Assembly: GCA_050696075.1 (NCBI GenBank)
Contig: JBOGUF010000119.1
Location: 1 to 31,787 of the forward strand
DNA length: 31,787 bases
Source of the DNA: JBOGUF01 sp050696075
GTDB taxonomy: Bacteria > Chloroflexota > Chloroflexia > Thermomicrobiales > UBA6265
Direction: 5' to 3'
Both the position numbers and the translations under genes were made by a program. Below are positions 1-7,560 of this stretch, piece by piece. The stretch's first letter is position 1. Each line of letters begins with the position of its first letter. The notes under the pieces were generated by a model. That model saw only the letters and a program-made list of their open reading frames with translations. It did no database searches and had not been told where the DNA came from.

Positions 1-231
1 GACGGCCGTCGCCAGCCCCGCGTTCGCCTCGGCGACCGGCTCCACGGTCAGCGTCGCCGCGCCGAAGTTGACCCGCGCGTCGGCCACGCCTGGCAGCGCC
101 GCCACCGCCCGCTCGACGCTCCGGGCGCAGTCGCCGCAATCCATCCCGTTGACGTCGAAGATCACGGTCGTCGTGGTCGTCTCGTCGTCAATCAACGCCG
201 CGGAGGTAGTCGCGACTCCTCGTTCGCTCAT
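1..231 (-). CDS. Heavy-metal P-type ATPase, N-terminal fragment (runs off the window)
   Basis: The reverse strand from an ATG at 231 stays open to the window edge (77 residues). It carries a heavy-metal-associated (HMA) domain with the metal-binding loop GMDCGDC at about residues 32-38, followed by ARSVERAVAALPGV, the usual HMA helix. The start overlaps the stop of the upstream arsR-type gene in an ATGA (228-231), so the two are translationally coupled. An ArsR sensor directly followed by an HMA-containing protein is the standard layout of Cd/Zn/Pb efflux operons (CadC-CadA, SmtB/ZiaR-ZiaA). I therefore infer a P1B-type efflux ATPase in the inner membrane. Only the cytosolic HMA domain is visible; the membrane segments, CPC motif and DKTGT site lie outside, so metal specificity cannot be read and a stand-alone HMA protein is not excluded. 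Confidence 0.75.
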   Translation of the reverse strand, partial: MSERGVATTSAALIDDETTTTTVIFDVNGMDCGDCARSVERAVAALPGVADARVNFGAATLTVEPVAEANAGLATAV

Positions 232-650
232 GCCGACGCCGCCTGACCGACCTGCCGTGCCTCTTCGACGTGGGCCACGCCCATCGTTAGGAGCGAAACG
301 ACGTGCTCGTCGTCCAGCGCGTAGTAAATGACCTTGCCGGCGCGGCGGCGGCGCACGATCCGGTGATCGCGCAGGACGCGAAGCTGATGGGAGACGGTTG
401 TCCGGTTCACCCCTGTCGCCGCGGCAAGATCGCAGACGCACAGCTCCCCGACTGTCAAAGCCGAGAGCAGCCTCGCCCGAGTCGGATCGCCCAGGATTGC
501 GAAGAGGTGTGCTAGATACTCCGCCGGCGGCCCCTCTGCCAACCGCACACGCGCCGCCATCACCTGCCGTGGATGCAGCGTCGTCTCGTCGCAATCGTCG
601 ATCTGGTTTGTGGGAATCATCTGGTCGTTCATGTGCATCTCCATGCACAT
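228..650 (-). CDS. ArsR/SmtB-family metal-sensing repressor
   Basis: Winged-helix repressor expected to release DNA on binding metal and so derepress the efflux ATPase that follows. Visible: ELCVCDLA in the helix 3 region (a CxC thiolate site as in CadC/ArsR), the recognition segment GVNRTTVSHQLRVLRDH, and a C-terminal DEH-x10-H-x2-E that matches the D-x-H-x10-H-x2-E alpha5 zinc site of SmtB/ZiaR. Carrying both sites suggests a CadC/ZiaR-like Zn/Cd/Pb sensor. The longest frame opens at 650 (140 aa), but its first codons lie in a 9-bp perfect inverted repeat and have no ribosome site. The ATG at 632 has GGAG six bases upstream and gives 134 residues (starting MNDQMIP), which I think is the better start. 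The downstream gene overlaps by 4 bases. Confidence 0.9.
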   Translation of the reverse strand: MCMEMHMNDQMIPTNQIDDCDETTLHPRQVMAARVRLAEGPPAEYLAHLFAILGDPTRARLLSALTVGELCVCDLAAATGVNRTTVSHQLRVLRDHRIVRRRRAGKVIYYALDDEHVVSLLTMGVAHVEEARQVGQAASA

Positions 651-651
651 G
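630..651 (-). promoter_or_regulatory. Perfect palindrome at the arsR-type start: operator and/or ribosome-site hairpin
   Basis: CATGTGCAT (630-638) and ATGCACATG (643-651) are perfect 9-base inverted arms around CTCC. On the coding (minus) strand the four loop bases are GGAG, spaced six bases from the ATG at 632. A candidate promoter, TTGCAT (673-678) with 16 bases to TGTAAC (651-656), places the dyad across the -10 end and transcription start. Self-repression through such a dyad is typical for this family; occlusion of the ribosome site in an RNA hairpin is the alternative. Confidence 0.6.
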
Positions 652-815
652 TTACAACCGGATGAGGATGGAATGCAAGCCTACCGCGGGGAGAACCGGG
701 GATACATGCCCGGTCTACCCATGACGAAGTCCCGCCGGGACTGTGGTGGCGAGCGGCGATTGCCACAGTCCCGGTGGGACTTCGTTCGGCGTAGCCCGGC
801 CCTTCAGCGCCGGGT
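652..815. repeat. Hairpin-rich intergenic gap
   Basis: No gene is visible. The largest element is a 23-base inverted repeat (724-746 against 763-785, 16-base loop, one non-Watson-Crick position that is a G-U pair on the plus-strand RNA), beginning ACGAAGTCCC and ending GGGACTTCGT. Two smaller stems flank it: ACCGGG/CCCGGT (695-700, 709-714) and CCCGGC/GCCGGG around 796-815. The cluster lies downstream of the DUF296 gene and upstream of the arsR promoter. It could end transcription of the ABC operon, but there is no T-run, and the long near-perfect palindrome looks more like a dispersed repeat. Confidence 0.55.
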
Positions 816-1241
816 TCATCGCGCAATGGGACTGCCAAGTGGCCCGACGCGGTCCCAGTTAGCCATGTCGGTGTCGAGCAGTTCCGCCAGCGTCACCATG
901 GCGAAGGTGAGGACGCTGCATCCTTCTTCGAGGTGCCCACCCATCGCAATCTCCGTATCCGAGAAGGTCAGATGGGCATGCACCCGGCCCCCGAAAACAT
1001 GCCCGGTGATCGCGAGGATGTCGTACGGTCCCTCGCCCTTCATGTAGGCGTTCTCCGGCGGTAGGTCTGTGCTGGAGACGACGTGGACGTGGTAGCTGGT
1101 CAGCGAGCCGATGCCGCCCAGGAACGCCCCGTCGCGCACCTCCAGCTCATGCACCGCTTGCTGCAACGCCCTAAGTACATCCTCGCCGGGGTTCAACCGC
1201 AGGCACCACATCCGCCCCCAGGTTGCCGGTTCCGCATGCAT
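816..1241 (-). CDS. PPC/DUF296 domain protein
   Basis: A 141-residue single-domain protein of the PPC (DUF296) family, known from plant AT-hook proteins and from small stand-alone bacterial proteins of unclear function that form trimers. Visible family features are the early GEDVLRALQQAV helix, the GxxGSLTSYHV strand, then GRVHAHLTFSD and GGHLEEG, whose histidines form the metal-binding cluster seen in bacterial members. There is no signal peptide, so it is probably cytosolic. It starts 26 bases after the stop of the upstream ABC ATPase gene and is probably the last cistron of that operon, but it has no known part in transport. The family call is sound; the function is unknown. Confidence 0.85.
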   Translation of the reverse strand: MHAEPATWGRMWCLRLNPGEDVLRALQQAVHELEVRDGAFLGGIGSLTSYHVHVVSSTDLPPENAYMKGEGPYDILAITGHVFGGRVHAHLTFSDTEIAMGGHLEEGCSVLTFAMVTLAELLDTDMANWDRVGPLGSPIAR

Positions 1242-1267
1242 GAGTCGTTCCCTTCTCTGACTCGCGG

Positions 1268-2308
1268 CTAATCCGCCGCCCGCTCACTCACGTCGGGCTT
1301 GACGAAGACCTCGTCCAACTGCTCGCCGGCCAGGGCGGGCGACTCCCGGTGAAGGTAACAGGCGGCGGCGCGGTGGCGGTTGGTTTGGAAGAGTGGCGGG
1401 TGTTTTTCGAGGCACATCTCCATCGCGTAGGGACAGCGGGGGGCGAATTTGCAACCGACGGCGGGGTCGGCCTTGCGGCCGATTTGGGAGGCGCCCGCCT
1501 CTTGCACCCAGGAGCGTTTGGGGTCGGGGAGTGGGATCGAGCCGACGAGCAAGCGGGTGTAGGGATGTTCCGGTTCCTGCACGATCGGGCGTGCGTCGCC
1601 CGCCTCGGCGACCGAGCCGCGGTACATGACGAGGATGTTGTGGCTGATCTGATAGGCGGTGATCAGATCGTGGGTGATGTAGATCAGCGAGACGCCGAAA
1701 TCGCGGGTGAGCGTGCGTAGGCTCTCGAGAATTGTGGCGCGTAACGAAGCGTCGACCATCGAGACCGGCTCGTCGGCGATGATCAGCTTCGGCCGCACCA
1801 GCAACGCCCGCGCCACCATGATCCGCTGCCGTTGCCCACCGCTGAGCTGGTGCGGGTAGCGGCCCAACGTCTCCTCCGGCCGCAACCCGACCGCCTCCAG
1901 CGCCTCGACCATCAGCGCCCGCATTTGGCTCTTCGATTTCGCCAAACCGAGCTTGTGCAGCGGCGTCGCCAGGACGTGATCGACCCGGTAAAACGGGTTA
2001 TAGACCTCGTAGGGGTCCTGGAAGATGACCTGCACGTCCCGCCGGAACTGCCGCTCCTCCTGCCGCGAGAGCTTCTGCATCTCCTTGCCGAGGTAGCGAA
2101 CCTCGCCTGTGGTCGGCGGCGTCATGCCGAGCAGCAGTCGCGCCAGCGTCGTCTTGCCGCTGCCGCTCTCGCCCACGACCGCGGTGATCATCGGCGGCTC
2201 GGTCTCGATCGTCATCGAAAAGTTGTCGAGGGCGACAACTTCCTCGCTTTGGAACATGCCGCCGCCAAAGACCTTCGTGGCGTGCCGGGCTTCGAGCAGA
2301 GCGGTCAT
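1268..2308 (-). CDS. Oligopeptide/dipeptide ABC transporter ATPase, OppF/DppF type
   Basis: One of the two cytoplasmic ATPases powering the importer encoded upstream. The 346 residues contain Walker A GESGSGKT (46-53), Q-loop VIFQDPYE, signature LSGGQRQR, Walker B LIIADEP followed by SMVDAS, and the H-loop THD. The C-terminal tail has the Opp/Dpp extension with a cysteine cluster (CKFAPRCPYAMEMC), as is usual for this subfamily. The ATG at 2308 overlaps the TGA of the OppD-type gene in ATGA, so translation is coupled. DPYEVYNPF replaces the more common DPYxSLNPR after the Q-loop. Substrates of such systems include peptides, nickel, opines and oligosaccharides, and the sequence does not decide between them. 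Confidence 0.93.
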   Translation of the reverse strand: MTALLEARHATKVFGGGMFQSEEVVALDNFSMTIETEPPMITAVVGESGSGKTTLARLLLGMTPPTTGEVRYLGKEMQKLSRQEERQFRRDVQVIFQDPYEVYNPFYRVDHVLATPLHKLGLAKSKSQMRALMVEALEAVGLRPEETLGRYPHQLSGGQRQRIMVARALLVRPKLIIADEPVSMVDASLRATILESLRTLTRDFGVSLIYITHDLITAYQISHNILVMYRGSVAEAGDARPIVQEPEHPYTRLLVGSIPLPDPKRSWVQEAGASQIGRKADPAVGCKFAPRCPYAMEMCLEKHPPLFQTNRHRAAACYLHRESPALAGEQLDEVFVKPDVSERAAD

Positions 2309-3324
2309 GCGCGTTCAACCAGATGACAGGCCACCTGCCGATTCGGTCGTTTCTCTTCCAACGGCGGGATCTCGACCCGGCAGCGGTCGAACGCGTGTGG
2401 GCAGCGAGGATGGAATGGACAGCCGGGCGGCGGATTGAGCAATGAAGGCGGCAATCCGGGAATGCCGCGCAGGACGCCTTTCTGCTCGACCGACGGCAGA
2501 CTCGCGATCAGGAGCCGGCTGTAGGGATGCAGCGGATCCTCAAAGATTCGCTCGATCGGCGACAACTCGGCAAGTTCACCGGCGTACATCACCCCCAGAC
2601 GGTCGACCGACTGCGCCATCAGCCCCATGTCGTGTCCGATCAGGATAATCGCGGCGCCCAGGTCCTGCTGCACCCGGCGCAGCGTCTCCATGATCTGCCG
2701 CTGAACGACGACGTCGAGGGCGCTCGTCGGCTCGTCGGCGATGATCACCTTCGGCCGCAGACTGATCGCGATCGCGATCACCGCCCGCTGCTTCATGCCG
2801 CCGCTCAACTCGTGCGGGTACATCCGCGCGACCTCGGGCCGTAACCCGACCCAGCGCATCAGGTCGGCGATTCGGTCGTCGACCTCGCCTCGAACAATCC
2901 GCTCGTCGTGATCCTTCCAACTGTCAATAATCTGGTCGCGGATCCGCATCACCGGGTTGAGCGAGTTCATCGCCCCTTGCGCCACCATCGCGATCTCGCC
3001 CAGCCGCACCAGCCGCATCTGCTCCTCGGAGAGCGCAAGGAGATCCTGGCCATCGAGTACGATCTCGCCCTGCTCGATCTTTCCCGGCGGCTTGATCAAA
3101 CGCAGCAACGACAGCGCGATCGTCGATTTCCCCGATCCCGATTCGCCGACAAGCCCCAGCGCCTCGCCCCGTTTCAGGCTGAAAGAGACGCCGTTGACCG
3201 CCTTCGCCGGCCCCCGCGCCGTGTGGAAGTAAACGTGTAGGTTCCGCACGTCCAGGATCGTCTCGCGACCATCCGGGCCACCGTCCGCGGTGAGTGGTCG
3301 AATGCCGACGCGCGTTTCGGTCAC
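2305..3324 (-). CDS. Oligopeptide/dipeptide ABC transporter ATPase, OppD/DppD type
   Basis: Partner ATPase of the importer, 339 residues. Walker A GESGSGKS at 60-67, the subfamily's Q-loop region with GAMNSLNPVMRI, signature LSGGMKQR, Walker B VIIADEPTSALD, H-loop GHD, then the OppD-type tail with GCPFHPRCPHAFDRC. The reading frame is open much further upstream, but that stretch is only a shadow of the permease gene. The start is set at a GTG (3322-3324), which has GGAAG five bases before it and overlaps the permease stop as GTGA. A neighbouring pair of D-type and F-type ATPases means an asymmetric motor, as in Dpp/Opp systems. Confidence 0.92.
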   Translation of the reverse strand: MTETRVGIRPLTADGGPDGRETILDVRNLHVYFHTARGPAKAVNGVSFSLKRGEALGLVGESGSGKSTIALSLLRLIKPPGKIEQGEIVLDGQDLLALSEEQMRLVRLGEIAMVAQGAMNSLNPVMRIRDQIIDSWKDHDERIVRGEVDDRIADLMRWVGLRPEVARMYPHELSGGMKQRAVIAIAISLRPKVIIADEPTSALDVVVQRQIMETLRRVQQDLGAAIILIGHDMGLMAQSVDRLGVMYAGELAELSPIERIFEDPLHPYSRLLIASLPSVEQKGVLRGIPGLPPSLLNPPPGCPFHPRCPHAFDRCRVEIPPLEEKRPNRQVACHLVERA

Positions 3325-4202
3325 GACGTCTTCCTTAATCGCGGATTCGCGATCTGGTCCAACCCGGCCGAAATCAGGAACAGGCTGAGGAAGATGGTGA
3401 CGATGACGACGATCGGCGGCGCCCACCACCACCAGATGTCGCGGATGATCGAGGTATAGTAGGAACTCCAGTAAATCGTCATGCCCAGGGTCGGCTCGTT
3501 CTGCGGGCCGAGACCGAGCGCTTCCAGTCCAATCGAGGCCAGGATCGCCGCCGACACGGCGCCGACAAAGCTTGCCGCCAAGTATGGCAGCATGTTCGGC
3601 ACCAGTTCCTTGACGATGATCTCGAACCCGTTCATGCCGGAGAACCGGGCAATCTGGACGTAGCCGCGCTCGCGGATGCTGAGCACCTGCGAGCGAATCG
3701 TCCGCGTCGGGTACATCCACGCCAGCGCCGAGACAACGAGCGCCTGCGTGACGACGCCGACCGTCCCTTGAATCGTCGTGGCAATCACGACCAAAACGAG
3801 CAAGCCGGGGATCGTCAAAAAGACATCGGCCGCACCGCGCAGAAGCTGGTCCCAGATGCCGCCGTAGTAGCCGGAGACGAACCCAAAGATCATCCCCACG
3901 ACCAGCCCGATCGCTCCGGCGATTAGGCCGATCTGGAGCGTGAGCGGCGTCCCGTAGACGATGATCGCCGCCAGTTGCCGGCCGACGGTGTCGGTCCCGA
4001 GCAGATATTCGCTCGACGGCCGCTGGTCCGGCAGCGCATTGCCGACGTTGACGGCGTCGCGCTCGATAAAGAAGGGGCCGATGAAGCTCATCAGCAGGAT
4101 GAGCAGCATCAGGAAGAGCCCGACGGCGAGCATCGGGTACGACCCGAGGGGCCGAATCCCCCGCCTGATCCACCGTTGCGGCATGCTGGCGGTCACAATC
4201 AC
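3321..4202 (-). CDS. ABC transporter permease, DppC/OppC type
   Basis: Inner-membrane permease of 293 residues. One hydrophobic helix near the N-terminus (about 22-45) is followed by the family's LLGTDTVGRQLAAIIVYGTPLTLQIGLIAG region and further helices. The coupling loop IARFSGMNGFEIIVKELVPNMLPYL is a variant of the EAA motif, and the C-terminal half ends in a long hydrophobic helix. The start is a GTG at 4202 with GAGGT seven bases upstream, nine bases after the stop of the DppB-type gene. An ATG at 4184 is an alternative. It pairs with the DppB-type permease to form the channel fed by the Tat-exported binding protein. Confidence 0.9.
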   Translation of the reverse strand: MIVTASMPQRWIRRGIRPLGSYPMLAVGLFLMLLILLMSFIGPFFIERDAVNVGNALPDQRPSSEYLLGTDTVGRQLAAIIVYGTPLTLQIGLIAGAIGLVVGMIFGFVSGYYGGIWDQLLRGAADVFLTIPGLLVLVVIATTIQGTVGVVTQALVVSALAWMYPTRTIRSQVLSIRERGYVQIARFSGMNGFEIIVKELVPNMLPYLAASFVGAVSAAILASIGLEALGLGPQNEPTLGMTIYWSSYYTSIIRDIWWWWAPPIVVIVTIFLSLFLISAGLDQIANPRLRKTS

Positions 4203-4211
4203 CCGTCGACC

Positions 4212-5216
4212 TCAGGAACGCTTATACGTGATGCGCGGATCGAGCGCCGGCAAGAGCAGGTCGAGGATAAAGGTCGCCACGCCGATTGAAACGATCACGA
4301 TGAAGGTGACGCCATAGATCACCGTGTAGTCGAACGAGCGGATCGACTGATACAGCAGGTTGCCCACACCTGGATAGGCGAAGACGACCTCGACCAGCAC
4401 CGCGCCCGACGCCACATGGCCCAGCGCCAGCGCCAGCGCCGTCGTCTGCGGCAGGATCGCGTTGCGCAGGGCGTAGCGCAAGAAAATGCGGCGCGGTTTC
4501 AGCCCCTTCGCCTCGGCCAGCGTGACGTAATCCTCCCCCTGCACCGTCACCATCATGCCGCGCATGCTTAACGCCCATGCGCCCATGCTCGCCAGCACGA
4601 TCGACAAGGCGGGCAGCAGCGAGTGGCGAACCGCGTCCTCGATGAAGCTCCAACTCCAGGCCGGTGTCGACCCAATGTCGTACCCACCGCCCAACGGAAA
4701 GACCTTCCAGGAAAAGGCCAAAAAGTAGATCAGGGTCAAACCGAGCAGAAAGTAGGGGATAGCGGAGAGGGTCAGCAACGGCGGAGCGAGGAAGTGGATG
4801 AACTTCGGCGCGCGTTGCCAGGCCAGCAGCGCGCCGAAGAGACTCCCGATGAGGAACGCCATGATCGTCGAGACAGTCACGAGCACAAGCGTCCAGGGCA
4901 GCGCGTCGAAGATCATCGACGAGACCCCGGTCGGGAAGCGCGTGATCGAGACGCCGAAGTCGAAGCGCGCCATGTCCCACAAGTAGCGCAGGTACTGCTT
5001 CCAAAGCGGCTGGTCGAGACCGAACCGCCGTTCGTACGACTCGGCGACCTCCTCGATCGATTGGGCGCTCACTCCGCCTAGGCCCTGCGCCTGGAGGAGC
5101 CGCTCCCGGACCGGGTCGGCGTCGGAGAACTTCGGGATGGCGAAGTTGATGGTGGCGGCGGCCCAGACGATCAGGATGAACGCCCCGAGCCGCTTGACCA
5201 CGTATCCGATAGGCAT
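4212..5216 (-). CDS. ABC transporter permease, DppB/OppB type
   Basis: Permease of 334 residues. It opens with the diagnostic YVVKRLGAFILIVWAAATINFAIP segment (first membrane helix) and has RERLLQAQGLGG, the long periplasmic loop, and the EAA-type coupling loop (TLAEAKGLKPRRIFLRYALRNAILP), followed by VLVEVVFAYPGVGNLL, all typical of DppB/OppB. The ATG at 5214-5216 has no Shine-Dalgarno sequence: a heptamer repeat array begins at the base immediately upstream (5217). Translation may depend on re-initiation, an unusual leader or an alternative start; no better in-frame start with a ribosome site is visible. It is followed after nine bases by the DppC-type gene. Confidence 0.92.
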   Translation of the reverse strand: MPIGYVVKRLGAFILIVWAAATINFAIPKFSDADPVRERLLQAQGLGGVSAQSIEEVAESYERRFGLDQPLWKQYLRYLWDMARFDFGVSITRFPTGVSSMIFDALPWTLVLVTVSTIMAFLIGSLFGALLAWQRAPKFIHFLAPPLLTLSAIPYFLLGLTLIYFLAFSWKVFPLGGGYDIGSTPAWSWSFIEDAVRHSLLPALSIVLASMGAWALSMRGMMVTVQGEDYVTLAEAKGLKPRRIFLRYALRNAILPQTTALALALGHVASGAVLVEVVFAYPGVGNLLYQSIRSFDYTVIYGVTFIVIVSIGVATFILDLLLPALDPRITYKRS

Positions 5217-5408
5217 AGCCGTTAGCCGTTAGCCATTAGCCGTTAGCCGTTAGCCGTCAGCCGTGAGCCGTGAGCCGTTAGGTGCCTGCCAAAAGCGGTC
5301 ATTCCGAGCTTGCAAGGAATCACATTCGTTGGTCCCAACGGACAGACTCCTCGCTGGCGCCCAGAATGACTTCTAGCGGCTGACGGCTGACGGCTAACGG
5401 CTAACGGC
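5217..5408. repeat. Nested palindromic element: heptamer arrays around an inverted core
   Basis: Nine tandem heptamers of the form AGCCGTT (variants AGCCATT, AGCCGTC, AGCCGTG) fill 5217-5280. Five inverted copies (CGGCTGA, CGGCTAA) fill about 5377-5409 on the other side, right up to the stop codon of the binding-protein gene. The core between them has its own inverted ends, GTCATTC (5298-5304) and GAATGAC (5364-5370), with AAGGAATC-like and CCTCGCTGG segments. From memory this core resembles dispersed 'GTCATTCTGAG...' palindromic repeats in many bacterial genomes. No gene is present. The whole space between dppA-type stop and dppB-type start is made of this element. Confidence 0.85.
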
Positions 5409-7256
5409 TCAACTCGTCGGTTCGAGCCGGATGATCGTCTTCATGAACTCCTGCTGCCACGAATGCGGGAAGCCGTAGGGATCCTCCTGGGTCGGCCAGC
5501 CGGTCCAGCGCGCCGTGCTCATTGGGTAGCGGATGATGAGTTGGGAAACGAAGACGTCCGGCAATTCACGGAACCAGACATCCATCGCCTGCGCGGCCAA
5601 CTCGACCGTCTCCGGCGCCTCGGCATCGAGCGTCTCCAACTGCTGGACCAGGGCGTCGTACTCTTCGTTGACCCAACGCGAGATTGCCCACCCGTTCGGC
5701 GCCGGTTCCCCGGTCTCCCGGACGTACTGTCCCGTGTAGATCGAGAGCATGAAGTACGGGTCCATGCCCTTGACCCCGGCCGGCCCCTTGCAGCCGAAGG
5801 AAAGCACCTGCTCACCGGTCTGGACTTGCGTGCCGAGACCCGGCGAGGTGTCGAACTCGGCGTTGAAGCCGGCGTCGCGCAACTGCTGGGTCAGCGGCGG
5901 CCCGTAGGCGCGCAACCAGTCGGGCACGTAGATCCGCATGTCGAGCGTCTCACCGTCGAGCGCCCAGAGGTCGTCGCCGTTCTTCTCGTACCCCAACTCG
6001 GCCATGATCGAATCAACCCGGTCGAGGTGCGCCGCGTCGTCCAACTGGTACTTCTCGTAGAGCGGCGCCAGCGCCTCCTCATACGGCGTGAACCACTCGT
6101 AAGGGGTGAACTGGTGACGCGCGGTGACGCCGGCGCCGCCTTCGGCCAGCGCGACGAGCCGTGCCCGGTCGATGGCGAAGTTGACCGCCCAACGCAACTG
6201 GACATTGTCCCACGGCGCCGCCGAGCAGTTGAAGTTCAGGTCGATCGGACACCAGTCGAGGTAGCCGTAGGGCGGCTCCTGCCCCGAGAAGGTGATGACT
6301 TGCGGATTCTGGGCGAAAACACTTTGCAGCGTCGGCACGGAGAGGATCTTCCCCATGTCGAGTTCGTTGGTGATCAGCATCTGCGCCGTCAGCGAGTCGT
6401 CGCGGGCGGGGATGTAGATCACGCGCTCCACTTGCGGCGCCGGCTTGAAGCCGGTCGTCGCACCCCACCAATCGTCGCGCCGATCGAAGATCTTCTGCTC
6501 GGCCGTCGAGGAAACGAGCCGGTACGGCCCGGTGGCAATCGGCAGCCCCTGCGCCTCGTCGTAGTTGGCGAAGGTCAGCAGGTCTTGCCCCTCCCAAATG
6601 TGCTTGGGCAGGATCTGCTCGACAACCCCATGGTTGCTCGTCAGCGTCGTCGCCCACCAGCGCGGATTCGGCGCGTTCAGGACAAATCGGATCGTGCGCG
6701 GATCGACCTCGACCGCCTCCTGCAAGAAGGAGATTTCGGCGGCGTTGATCGCCTCGGCCTGGCGGTCGCGCACCAGATTGAAGGTGAAGACCACGTCAGA
6801 CGCGGTGAAGGGCGTGCCGTCGCTCCAGAGAATCCCCTCGCGCAGCGTCATCGTGATCTCGGTGAACTCCGCGTTGTACTCCCAGGTCTCAGCCAGCCAA
6901 TTCTCGTGTTCGCCGGTGAGCACGTTGAACATGATCAGCGGCTCGTTCATCGTTTGCAGCGGACCGGCATGCCAGCCGCCCGTGGCGCCGGTGACGGAGA
7001 GGTTGAAGTTGGCGAAGTCCGGATACTGTCCGGCGTCGCCGCCTTGCATGCAGATCAGCGTTCGCTCGCGCGGGACCTCAGTCTCCTGGGCGCGGGTGAT
7101 AGCGACGCCGTCGGTCGTCGCCGCCAGCAGCGCCGACGTGGCCGAGGCGCCGAGCCCGAGGGCGGCGGCGCTCTTGAGCACGTCGCGCCGTGACATGCGA
7201 CCACTGACCGCGTCCGCGACTACACGTCCCTGAATCTCTTGATCTCGATCGTCCAC
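5409..7256 (-). CDS. Extracellular solute-binding protein (SBP_bac_5/DppA family), Tat-exported
   Basis: Substrate receptor of the importer encoded downstream, 615 residues. The N-terminus holds a twin-arginine signal, MSRRDVLKSAAALGLG (RR at 23-24), followed by a hydrophobic alanine-rich stretch, so it is exported folded and probably stays in the envelope. The mature part has the family pattern: NEPLIMFNVLTGEHENWLAETWEY, then ITMTLREGILWSDGTPFTASDVVFTFNL, and later LRWAVNFAIDRARL. The start is GTG at 7256 with GGAGG six bases before it. A promoter at 7392-7420 gives a leader of about 130 bases. It is the first gene of a six-gene unit. The ligand cannot be named: the family binds peptides, sugars, opines and metals. 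Confidence 0.93.
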   Translation of the reverse strand: MDDRDQEIQGRVVADAVSGRMSRRDVLKSAAALGLGASATSALLAATTDGVAITRAQETEVPRERTLICMQGGDAGQYPDFANFNLSVTGATGGWHAGPLQTMNEPLIMFNVLTGEHENWLAETWEYNAEFTEITMTLREGILWSDGTPFTASDVVFTFNLVRDRQAEAINAAEISFLQEAVEVDPRTIRFVLNAPNPRWWATTLTSNHGVVEQILPKHIWEGQDLLTFANYDEAQGLPIATGPYRLVSSTAEQKIFDRRDDWWGATTGFKPAPQVERVIYIPARDDSLTAQMLITNELDMGKILSVPTLQSVFAQNPQVITFSGQEPPYGYLDWCPIDLNFNCSAAPWDNVQLRWAVNFAIDRARLVALAEGGAGVTARHQFTPYEWFTPYEEALAPLYEKYQLDDAAHLDRVDSIMAELGYEKNGDDLWALDGETLDMRIYVPDWLRAYGPPLTQQLRDAGFNAEFDTSPGLGTQVQTGEQVLSFGCKGPAGVKGMDPYFMLSIYTGQYVRETGEPAPNGWAISRWVNEEYDALVQQLETLDAEAPETVELAAQAMDVWFRELPDVFVSQLIIRYPMSTARWTGWPTQEDPYGFPHSWQQEFMKTIIRLEPTS

Positions 7257-7391
7257 GGCACTCCTCCTCGTCGAAGACAGTCAACGCATCCGTGGTGGCC
7301 GGCGCCGCGCGGCGGACCGGTCGCACCCGCTGCCCATCACCCAAGTGAACGGGAGACGCTGTTCGATCCGAACCGGGTGTACCTGGCCGCC

Positions 7392-7420
7392 ATACTACGG
7401 GGGAGTCCGGTGCAGGTCAA
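7392..7420 (-). promoter_or_regulatory. Sigma-70-type promoter of the first ABC operon
   Basis: On the minus strand, TTGACC (7415-7420) is followed by exactly 17 bases and TAGTAT (7392-7397). Transcription would start near 7385 and run into the binding-protein gene. The 7257-7560 gap otherwise holds only the leader and the upstream region of the divergent M20 gene; I see no further gene or clear plus-strand promoter in it. Confidence 0.6.
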
Positions 7421-7560
7421 GCGCCTTCGCAAACCTATCCGAACGAGATCACAATCCGGTGGGTGGCGCCGATTTCACTCGGTATGACGAGCAGGGGCCG
7501 CTGCCATGTGCTAAAAGACCAGGACCTGGAGCGATCGCCTTCCGTCGTAGAGCACAAACA

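Noticed and set aside
3325..4173. Long upstream extension of the OppD-type frame, which would give a 622-residue protein
   Set aside because: The stretch lies in another frame of the clear DppC-type permease gene, has no membrane or domain pattern of its own, and a GTG with a good ribosome site sits at 3324.
5217..5280. Heptamer array as a CRISPR or a replication-origin iteron
   Set aside because: Units are contiguous without spacers, and the inverted copy with a palindromic core is better explained as a dispersed repeat; no replication gene is near.
5463..7193. 576-residue plus-strand frame opposite the first binding protein
   Set aside because: Arginine-rich shadow of a GC-rich gene on the other strand; no ribosome site and no recognisable domain.
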